From assembly GCF_900115955.1 (NCBI RefSeq), contig NZ_FOYL01000006.1, positions 91,849 to 155,848 on the forward strand: a stretch of DNA of 64,000 nt. The letters are read 5' to 3'. Shown here one piece after another: positions 1 to 7,100 of the stretch. The stretch's first letter is position 1. Every line of letters starts with the position of its first letter. A model generated the notes under the pieces. It made no database searches, had not been told where the DNA came from, and saw only the letters and a list, made by a program, of their open reading frames with translations. Source of the stretch: Lentzea waywayandensis (lineage in GTDB: Bacteria; Actinomycetota; Actinomycetes; Mycobacteriales; Pseudonocardiaceae). The position numbers were made by a program, and so were the translations under genes.

Positions 1-374
1 GCGCCCTACGCGCCGGCGCCCGTGGCTTCCTGCTCAAGGACGCCGGGCCGCAGCTCCTCGTGCAGGCGATCCACGCGGCGGCCAACGGGGACGCGCTGAT
101 CGCCCCCAACGTCACCCGCCGGCTGCTGGCGACCTTCGCCGACCAGGCGCCGGCGATACCGGTCCAGGCCATCGACCTACTCACCGAGCGAGAGGAGGAG
201 GTGCTCGCGCTGGTGGCACGGGGCTGGACCAACGCCGAGATCGCCACCGAGCTCTTCGTCGGCCTGAGCACGGTCAAGACCCACGTCGCATCGTTGATGA
301 CCAAGCTCGGCGCCCGCAACCGCGTCGAGATCGTGATGTGGGCATACGACACCAGACGCGTGGGAGCCAAATAG
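1..374 (+). CDS. LuxR/NarL-family response regulator, C-terminal part (cut by window edge)
   Basis: The reading frame enters from the left edge and stops with TAG at 372-374. The visible part begins at the end of a receiver domain (ALRAGARGFLLKDAG, the usual switch-lysine region of NarL-type regulators) and continues into a LuxR-type HTH: LTEREEEVLALVARG, then NAEIATELFVGLSTVKTHV. That architecture marks a DNA-binding response regulator paired with a sensor histidine kinase, presumably encoded to the left. The phosphoacceptor aspartate is outside the window. A transposase remnant follows directly, so the downstream neighbourhood looks disrupted. Family assignment is secure; the target is unknown. 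Confidence 0.9.
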   Translation, partial: ALRAGARGFLLKDAGPQLLVQAIHAAANGDALIAPNVTRRLLATFADQAPAIPVQAIDLLTEREEEVLALVARGWTNAEIATELFVGLSTVKTHVASLMTKLGARNRVEIVMWAYDTRRVGAK

Positions 375-394
375 TGGGTACAGATCGCAGCGTT

Positions 395-805
395 GGCCCG
401 TGGGTTCGGTAGCCAGCGATGAGTGCGTCCGGTCGTGGTTGTGCTCCTCCTTCCAGTCGCCGATGGTGACCTTGGCGTGGGTCAGGGACCAGAACAGGTG
501 GATGCTGAGGCATCGTCGACCACCGACAGGATCTTGACCGGCCGACCGTCGATGGTCGGGCCGAACTGGAAGTCGATGGCCCACACCATGTTCGGCCCAG
601 TCGCGGACGGCACTGGCGGCACTGTGGAGGACCCGACCCGCTTCACGACCACGCGGAGGACTTCCTCGCGCCACAGCCGCTGGATCTTCTTGTGGTTGAC
701 GGTCCAGCCCTCACCGCGGGCGTCGTCGGGGTCCTCGACGGTCTGGGATGCCGGTGCTGCCCGACCACCCGGCACGCGAACCGTTCGCTCACCTTCAGCG
801 TGCGC
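395..805 (-). pseudogene. IS3-family transposase (OrfB) remnant, frameshifted
   Basis: Pieces of an IS3-type OrfB integrase can be read on the minus strand, but in three different frames. VSERFACRVVGQHR (around 805-760) is the usual OrfB opening. GWTVNHKKIQRLWREE and then NMVWAIDFQFGPTIDG (around 700-550) are the HTH-like and first-Asp parts of the DDE core. DWKEEHNHDRTHSSLA (around 460-405) is the C-terminal region with the catalytic Glu. Frame changes between these blocks and the missing C-terminal end show it is dead. No OrfA, terminal inverted repeats or target duplication were found, so only part of an old insertion remains. Confidence 0.8.
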
Positions 806-1057
806 GTTGATCGTGCTGGAGCAGAACTGGAGCAGTACCAAGAGCGCAACGCCACGGCGGCTATTTGCGTTGGAGTTGTTGGCGTTCTGGCGTTTGTGCT
901 GGCGGAAGTCCTTTGTGGACCAAACTGGCAGGGTGGAGCGGTGTTGCTTCCGCAGTAGGACGTCAAGATCGAGGTCCTGGATGCCGGTCAGGCGAGCGGT
1001 CTCCTCGTCCTGTCGTCGTCGGACGCATCGAGGTCGATTACACCTATCATCGGCGCA

Positions 1058-1402
1058 ATGGTGATCAAAGTACGGGGTTGGTTCACTCCACTCCGGATCG
1101 GGCTGGCCGGAACCGTGCTGGTCGCGTTGCTGCTGTTGGTGCCGATCTCGTTCCGAGCACCGGGCGATCATGAAATGACGGACTGCGGCAGCCCGCTGGC
1201 GTTCGACCCGAGGGGCTACAACCATGCGAGCGAGCGCCGCTACTGGGACGACTTCGTTCGCAACTGCATGATCGGGCGTACCACCCGTCTCGCACAGGTG
1301 CTGGGTGTCCTGGCCGTGACCAGCCTGCTCGTCACCTTCACCCTGGTAAGACCGTCCAGCCGACGGGCGACGGCCGCGGCCGACGACGCGGAACACTCCT
1401 GA
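1058..1402 (+). CDS. Small membrane protein, two predicted TM segments
   Basis: Family not recognised. The 114-residue product has a hydrophobic stretch at about residues 11-30, an extracytoplasmic-looking middle with two cysteines (DCGSP and NCMIG) that could pair, and a second TM segment at about 79-98 followed by an Arg/Ala-rich cytoplasmic tail. The ATG lies 7 bases after TATCAT (1045-1050), a good -10 hexamer, and no Shine-Dalgarno is visible, so the transcript is probably leaderless. It sits alone between an IS remnant and a gene fragment. GC-rich third positions support a real gene. Confidence 0.6.
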   Translation: MVIKVRGWFTPLRIGLAGTVLVALLLLVPISFRAPGDHEMTDCGSPLAFDPRGYNHASERRYWDDFVRNCMIGRTTRLAQVLGVLAVTSLLVTFTLVRPSSRRATAAADDAEHS

Positions 1403-1606
1403 TGAGCTCGGCCCTTGAGCAGCCACAACAGAGTTCTCATGCTGTGTGGCGAGGTCCACTTGAATTAGAGCCCGTCTGATCGAGCGGTTTCCACTGGTCA
1501 GGCGGGTTTCTTGCTGTTCTGGGTCGATCGCTGGTGATCGTGTCGTGCTGGTACCTGGACCGGGTGATCGCCGCGCCCCTCCCTGACGGTGTGAGGGGGT
1601 AGTGGA

Positions 1607-1825
1607 TTGGTCACGCGGCAGGCGGTCATCGCTGTTCTCATCCTTTGTGGACCGAGCTTCCGCAGGATCGCGTTGGTGCTTGGTGTCTGTCTTCACGCGG
1701 GGATCGGACTGCTGATGGCCCTGCCCACGTTCGGTGCGGTCATGATCGGTGCGCTGGTGATGGCCGCCGGTGGCGTCCGGCGTCGAGCTGATCGGGCTGT
1801 GCCGGTGGACGAAGGAGTGAGTTGA
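1607..1825 (+). pseudogene. Membrane-protein fragment, possibly the C-terminus of an HTTM-like protein
   Basis: A 72-codon frame from a weak TTG, with an in-frame stop at 1592-1594, encodes two hydrophobic helices; the run LHAGIGLLMALPTFGAVMIG resembles the last helices of HTTM/SdpB-type membrane proteins. No start with a ribosome site is visible, and the rest of such a protein (usually several hundred residues) is absent upstream, so I read it as a leftover fragment. The tail overlaps the ribosome-binding region of the acetyltransferase gene. The flanking 1403-1606 holds nothing I can assign. The family suggestion is tentative. Confidence 0.3.
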
Positions 1826-1827
1826 GG

Positions 1828-2868
1828 ATGGGCGTTGTCAGCGTCAAGGCGTTCGACGTGGCTGCGGCGAGCGAGGCGGATCTGCACGGTTACTACGAAG
1901 TGTCGGTGGAGAGCCACGCGGTCGACCTGCCGAACGAACCGCGCATGTCCTTCGACGAGTTCGTGGGGAAGCTGAAGAACCCGCCTACCGGTGTGGGTGC
2001 GCTGGAACACTGGCTGGTGCGGCGCGACGGACTGGTCGTCGCCGCTGTGACCGTCGCATTCCCTGAGGAGGAGAACGCGCACATCGCGTTGACGACTGTC
2101 ACCGTTCACCCGCGGTTGCGTCGACAGGGGATCGGCACGTCGGCGCTGCGAGCGCTGCTGCCCGAGCTGATGGGCCGAGGCCGGGGCGTGGTCGAGGCGT
2201 GGCAGTTGCTCAAGGGCGGAGCAGGCGAGCGCTGGGCGCTGGAGATCGGTTTTCAGCCGGCCAAGTCGATGGAGCTGCAGGCGCTGGTGTTCGCGCAGAC
2301 GGACTCCGCTCGGTGGAAGGCCAAGGCGCCCGCGGGTTACCGCCTGGAGCGGTGGGTCGGTGCGGCACCGGATCACCTCGTCTCGTCCTACGCGGCCGCA
2401 CACGCCGCGATGGACGACGCTCCGATCGGCGACTCCGACTTCAAGTCCGTGCAGTGGTCCGCAGCACGTGTCCGGGAGATCGAGGCCGACCTGCGCTCCC
2501 GTGAGATCGAACGGCGTGTGGTCGTGGCCGTGCACGAGCAGACCGGTGAGGTCGTCGGCCTGACCGAGATCGAGCTGTACCCCAATCGCCCGGCCGTGGC
2601 GATGCAGGGCGACACCGCGGTCGTCGCCGACCACAGGGGACACGGCATCGGCCTGTGGATCAAGGCGCACATGGTGTGCTGGTTGATCGAGGAGAGGCCT
2701 GTCCTGCAGCGCGTTCACACCGGTACTCACACCGAGAACACCCACATGTTGAAGGTCAACGAGCAACTCGGTTTCGAGACGCTGCGCTCGGTGGTGGCGG
2801 TGAATCGCCCCGCAGCGGAGTTGACCGCCTGCCTGGCGGATCGTCGCGCAACTGACTTTCGAGCATGA
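1828..2868 (+). CDS. Tandem-GNAT N-acetyltransferase
   Basis: This predicted cytosolic acetyltransferase of 346 residues transfers an acetyl group from acetyl-CoA to an unidentified amine. Two GNAT modules are visible. The N-terminal one carries the acetyl-CoA pyrophosphate loop VHPRLRRQGIGTSAL (R/Q-x-x-G-x-G/A type). The C-terminal one has VVADHRGHGIGLWIK followed by NEQLGF, the usual last strand-helix motif. The double-GNAT plan resembles mycothiol synthase and some aminoglycoside or amino-sugar acetyltransferases, but nothing identifies the substrate. I chose the ATG at 1828, with GAAGGAG at 1811-1817; a TTG at 1822 is an in-frame alternative. A strong hairpin follows 73 bases after the stop. 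Confidence 0.85.
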   Translation: MGVVSVKAFDVAAASEADLHGYYEVSVESHAVDLPNEPRMSFDEFVGKLKNPPTGVGALEHWLVRRDGLVVAAVTVAFPEEENAHIALTTVTVHPRLRRQGIGTSALRALLPELMGRGRGVVEAWQLLKGGAGERWALEIGFQPAKSMELQALVFAQTDSARWKAKAPAGYRLERWVGAAPDHLVSSYAAAHAAMDDAPIGDSDFKSVQWSAARVREIEADLRSREIERRVVVAVHEQTGEVVGLTEIELYPNRPAVAMQGDTAVVADHRGHGIGLWIKAHMVCWLIEERPVLQRVHTGTHTENTHMLKVNEQLGFETLRSVVAVNRPAAELTACLADRRATDFRA

Positions 2869-2941
2869 GATACGGGCAGCTCAGCGTCGCTGAGTAGTGG
2901 ACGGATGTCGTCCAGGTAGCGCACAGCTGCACCATGATCTT

Positions 2942-2970
2942 GTGGGCCCGCGCTGGGGGTGCGGGCCCAC
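2942..2970 (+). terminator. Terminator hairpin after the acetyltransferase
   Basis: A perfect 10-bp stem, GTGGGCCCGC (2942-2951) and GCGGGCCCAC (2961-2970), with a 9-base loop. It lies 73 bases beyond the acetyltransferase stop and has no U-run, as is common in actinomycetes. The rest of 2869-3177 (309 bases, no gene) holds this hairpin and the larger one at 3096-3130. Confidence 0.65.
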
Positions 2971-3095
2971 CGAAGCCCGTGCAGGCCAAGTACGTGGTTC
3001 AGGGGATGGTCGTTCGAAACTGGCGCGATGATCTGGAGCCGGGGCAGCGTCATGCCCTTGGGTGTGTTCTCCGGACCGCCGGTAGCGGGTACGAC

Positions 3096-3130
3096 AGAGC
3101 CCGGCCGGATGGATCATCCGGCCGGGCTCT
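3096..3130. terminator. Strong terminator hairpin between convergent genes (cold-shock gene side)
   Basis: A perfect 15-bp stem (3096-3110 with 3116-3130; arms open AGAGCCCGG and close CCGGGCTCT) with a 5-base loop. It lies 47 bases beyond the stop of the minus-strand cold-shock gene. It can work in both directions and would also block transcription arriving from the acetyltransferase side. Confidence 0.75.
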
Positions 3131-3177
3131 GGTGTCGTCCAGGCTTGCCGCTGAGCGATCAGCAGCGGGCGAGGGGA

Positions 3178-3381
3178 CTAGGCGGGGACGATGTTCTCCG
3201 CCTGCGGGCCCTTCTGGCCCTGCGTGATGTCGAAGGAGACCTTCTGGCCCTCCTGGAGCTCACGGAAGCCCTGAGCGGCGATGTTCGAGTAGTGGGCGAA
3301 GACGTCGGCGCCGCCACCGTCCTGCTCGATGAAGCCGAAGCCCTTTTCAGCGTTGAACCACTTGACGGTACCGGTGGCCAT
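3178..3381 (-). CDS. Cold-shock protein, CspA family
   Basis: This 67-residue single-domain OB-fold protein binds single-stranded nucleic acid and acts as an RNA chaperone. It opens MATGTVKWFNAEKGFGFIEQ and has both RNP motifs: KGFGFI (RNP1) and DVFAHYS (RNP2, with H replacing the usual V in VFVH). Length and motifs match actinobacterial CspA proteins that are often expressed at normal temperature. I chose the internal ATG at 3381, preceded by GGAG, because longer upstream frames lack homology. The leader is long and contains a terminator-like hairpin (3464-3488), suggesting post-initiation control. A strong terminator follows at 3096-3130. Confidence 0.95.
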   Translation of the reverse strand: MATGTVKWFNAEKGFGFIEQDGGGADVFAHYSNIAAQGFRELQEGQKVSFDITQGQKGPQAENIVPA

Positions 3382-3463
3382 GGTGCACTCCAAGCATAAA
3401 TGTGGCGCCCGCACTGTGCGGGGCCGAGGTAACCCGTCGTGGCCGAAGACACCAACAGCAAAA

Positions 3464-3488
3464 CGCCCGTGACCTGCGATCACGGGCG
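3464..3488 (-). terminator. Terminator-like hairpin with T-run in the cold-shock gene leader
   Basis: Read on the minus strand, CGCCCGTGA (3488-3480) pairs perfectly with TCACGGGCG (3472-3464) around a 7-base loop and is followed at once by TTTT, the classical intrinsic terminator layout. It lies about 80 bases upstream of the cold-shock start codon, downstream of a possible -10 (TGTAAT near 3525). It could attenuate transcription in the leader, or terminate antisense reads coming from the caspase locus. A second hairpin (CCCGCAC, one base, GTGCGGG, 3408-3422) lies between it and the gene. The rest of 3489-3738 holds only the small frame at 3649-3705. Confidence 0.5.
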
Positions 3489-3648
3489 AAACGGTACTTC
3501 GTAGCCATGACAGATGCCGTCACATTACACGGATCGGCCAGGAGGTCGACACCGCACACGCCCAAAACTCCTAGTTCTGCGCTCGGAAGAGCGGTGGCCA
3601 GGCGTATTTCCGCGCGAGTTCGTCGCATCTGCGAAGGAGGGCGGTGAC

Positions 3649-3705
3649 GTGGCGTGGCTGCTCACCCGAACGGCGGCGTTATGCGCCGCCCTTCGCGCCC
3701 GATGA
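3649..3705 (+). CDS. Possible 18-residue leader peptide with a TTA codon
   Basis: GAAGGAGG at 3633-3640 sits 8 bases before a GTG that opens an 18-codon frame (VAWLLTRTAALCAALRAR) ending in TGA, 33 bases ahead of the EACC1 start. The frame contains the rare codon TTA in the loop of a hairpin (GGCGGCG and CGCCGCC, 7 bp). In actinomycetes TTA codons depend on the bldA leucine tRNA, so translation here could alter folding of the leader of the caspase operon. This is an inference from a very short frame, which may be chance. Confidence 0.3.
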   Translation: MAWLLTRTAALCAALRAR

Positions 3706-3738
3706 ACGTACTGCGCTACTCGAACTGCGGGGGAGATC

Positions 3739-4110
3739 ATGGTCACCATCAGCGTGGGAGCGGACGACGCGGGCGCCGAGGTGCGGTCGCTCGACCAGGA
3801 GCTCGTCGGCGTCGACGAGCTTCGCGGGGCGGTCAGGCTGGTGGTCGCGGAGCCGGGGGCCGGTGAGCTCGGGGCGATCGACTCGACGCTGGTGGTCGCG
3901 CTCGGGCAGGGCGGTGCGGTCACCGCGTTGGTGTCGGTCCTGGTCGCGTGGCTGCGGCGGCGCGTCGGCAACGTGTCGGTGAAGCTGACGAAGAAGGACG
4001 ACACGGTCATCGAGGTGACCGCGGAGCACGTGCGGCGGTTGACCGGCGACCAGCTGATGGCGTTCGTGAAGGAGTTGAACGCGTCGCTGGACGAGGGCGA
4101 GGAGAAGTGA
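3739..4110 (+). CDS. Effector-associated constant component EACC1-type protein
   Basis: This 123-residue protein resembles EACC1, a small family known from comparative genomics of actinobacterial conflict systems as a constant neighbour of variable effectors such as caspase-like or trypsin-like domains. Visible features: an N-terminal alpha/beta region opening MVTISVGADD, a hydrophobic segment at about 59-72 (GGAVTALVSVLVAWL) followed by RRR that could be a TM helix, and a charged C-terminal part (VKLTKKDDTVIEVTAEHV) ending in an acidic tail. GGGGGAG precedes the ATG. It overlaps the caspase gene by 4 bases (GTGA), so the two are translationally coupled. Its biochemical role is unknown. Confidence 0.75.
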   Translation: MVTISVGADDAGAEVRSLDQELVGVDELRGAVRLVVAEPGAGELGAIDSTLVVALGQGGAVTALVSVLVAWLRRRVGNVSVKLTKKDDTVIEVTAEHVRRLTGDQLMAFVKELNASLDEGEEK

Positions 4111-7100
4111 GCTCGTCGCCCGCGCTGGGTCTGCCGGGTGTGCGGGTGGTGCTGGCCGGCACCGGCACGCACGTCTCCGGCTCGCGGCTGACCGATGTGC
4201 CCGAGGTGCGGCGGTCGGCCGAGGAGCTCGAACGCGTCCTGGTGCGACGGTGCGGGCTCGACCCCGCGAACCTGCGCACGGTGCTCGACCCGGCGACGCC
4301 GCGCGAGCTCGGTGATGCGATCACCGCGGCCGCCAACGAGGCCGAGAGCGTGCTGCTCATCTACTACGTCGGCCACGGGCTGGTGGGGTCCACCGACAGT
4401 GAGCTGTATCTCGCCACCAGCGGTACCGATGATCTGGTGGAAGGCCTGGCGTACAAGGCTTTGCCGTACTCGGCGGTGCGTGAGGCGCTGCGCCGGTGCC
4501 GGGCGCGGTCGACCGTGGTCGTGCTCGACTGCTGTTTCTCCGGACGGGCGAGCGGCGCGTACGGGACCGCCGCCGCCGACGGGTTCACCGCCAGCGCTGT
4601 GCGCGGCACGCACGTGCTGGCAGCAGCGGCGCACGACGAGACTGCGCTTGTCCTGCCTGGTGAGGAGTGCACGGCGTTCACCGGCCGGTTGGTCCGGTTG
4701 CTGACCGAGGGCGAACCGACGCGCGGCCAGTGGCTGACTCTGTCCGATGTGTACGACCACCTCGACCGGGTGCTGGCCGCGGAGGGGTTGCCGAAGCCCC
4801 GTCAGCACGCGAGCGACACGTCCGGCCGCCTGGTGCTGGCACCCAACGCCGCGGTCCCGCAGGTCGAAGAGGCGCCGGTCGAGCCGCCCGCGGACGGACC
4901 GTGCCCGTACCGCGGCATGAACCAGTACGACGCGCATGACGCTCGGTTCTTCTTCGGGCGTGAGGACGCGATCGGGGAACTGCTGACACGACTGAACGAA
5001 CGACGCACGGGGCCGTTCGTGGTGGTCGGTCCGTCGGGGTCGGGCAAGTCCTCCCTGCTGCGCGCGGGGTTGCTGCCCGCCATCGAGTCCGGCGCGCTGC
5101 CGGGCTGGGAGAACGCTCCCACCCGTGTCTTCACGCCGCGCGAGAAGCCGTTGGAGAACCTCCGCGCGCACCTGGCGCCGGGCGCCGTGGTCGTCGTGGA
5201 CCAGTTCGAGGAGGTCTTCGCCGTCCCCGACGAGGAACGGGAGTTCGTCGAGGCACTGTGCGCGGCCCAGGACTCGCTGGTGATCATCGGCGTGCGGGCC
5301 GACTTCTACGGCCGGTGCATGGCCCACCCCGAACTGGTGCCCGCGTTGCGCGACAACACCGGGCTGGTCGTCGCGATGACCGGCGCCGAGCTGCGTGACG
5401 TGATCGAGAAGCCCGCCGAGGCCGCGGGACTCGCGCTGGAACCGGGGCTGGCCGACCTCGTGCTCCAGGACCTGCGTGCCGGGCGGACCGAGTTCGACGC
5501 CACCGGTGTGCTGCCGCTGTTGTCCTACGCGCTGCTCGCGACGTGGCAACGGCGGCGCGGCTCGACCTTGACGCTCGCCGGCTACCAGGCCGGTGGCGGC
5601 ATCTGGGAGTCGGTCAGCCAGCGTGCCGAGAGGACGTACGAGGCGCTGGGACCGGACCTGCGCAAGACCGCGCGCCGCACGTTGCTGCGCATGGTCCGGA
5701 TCGGTGTGGGTGCCGAGCACACCCGGCGCCGGACGCCGCTCGGGGACCTGTCCGCTGACGCCCGCGGCGTGCTCGACGTGTTCGCGCGCGACCGGTTGGT
5801 CACCGTGGACGCGGACAGCGCCACCATCACGCACGAGTCGTTGCTGCGGGCGTGGCCCCGGCTGGCCCTGTGGATCGAGCGTGACGGCGCGGATCTCGTG
5901 CTGCACCAGCAGATCGCGGACGCGGCGCACCAGTGGGCTGGCCTCGACCGAGACACCGGATCCCTCCTGCGTGGGCGCACGCTCACCGAGGCGGAACTGT
6001 GGCGCGAGCGCGGCAACGACGGCGGGCTGACCCCGTTGGAACGCGAGTTCCTCGACGGCGGCACGGCCCAGCGCCGCGCCCAGGAGGAAGAAGCGGAGCG
6101 GCAACGCGCTGCCGAACGGCGCCAGAACCGCAGACTGCGCGTGCTGACCGCCGGACTGGCCGTGCTCGTCCTGGTCGCGAGCGTGACGACCGTGTTCGCC
6201 CTGCGGCAACAACAAGCCGCCCAGGAGCAACAGCGCACCGCCAACGCCCGCCTGCTCGTGTCGCAGGCAGAGGCCGCCCGCGGCAAGGATCCCTACCTGG
6301 CGTTGCAGCTCGGCATCGCCGCGGAGAGGATCCACTCCGACTCCCAGACGCGCGCCAGCCTCGTGAGCACGCTGGCCGGCACCGCCTACCGGGGAACGCT
6401 CACCGGTGCCACCAACAACGTCGACGAGGTCACCTTCTCCGCTGACAGCAAGACGCTGGCCACCGCCAGCAGGATGCAGCGCAAGGAGGGGGAGACGAGC
6501 TACGACGACGCCGTGATCACGCTGTGGGACATGACATCGGCGCCACCACGCCGGCTGGATCGGCCACTGGTCTTCCCGAAGAACTCCTCCAGGGTCGTCG
6601 GGTTCGCACCGGTCGGCGACGTCCTGGTGGCTCCGGAAGGTGAGGACGAGGACAAGCTGTCGCTGTGGGACCTGCGGGATCCGCGTGATCCAAAACAGCG
6701 CGGGGTGATCGAGCTGCAGGAACGGCAGGACGCGCAGGCTCTGGCATTCGCGCCCGATGGCCGCACGCTGGTCGTGGCGACGAGGCAGTCGGTCGCGTTC
6801 TGGGACATCTCCGATCCGTCCGCACCGAGATCGCTCGCCACGTTCGCCGCCGAGAACATGGATTCGGTCGCCTACTCGCAGGACGGCAGGCTGGCCGCCG
6901 CGGGCAGCGACGAGGGCGTGGTCCTGTGGGACGTCTCCGATCCGGCCAGACCGAGTCAGCTCGGCCAGCCGATCGCGGGCCGCGCACCGGTGGCGTTCGG
7001 CGAGGGAGGCAAGCTGCTCGCCACGCACCTGAAGGACGCGAACTCCAAGAACCAGAACGCTTTCGTGCTCTGGGACGTCACGGCGGGCGAGCCGAGGCGC

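Noticed and set aside
1403..1606. Possible transposon end near 1465-1545
   Set aside because: The stretch looked like a terminal repeat at first, but no inverted partner or transposase lies nearby, so it stays unassigned.
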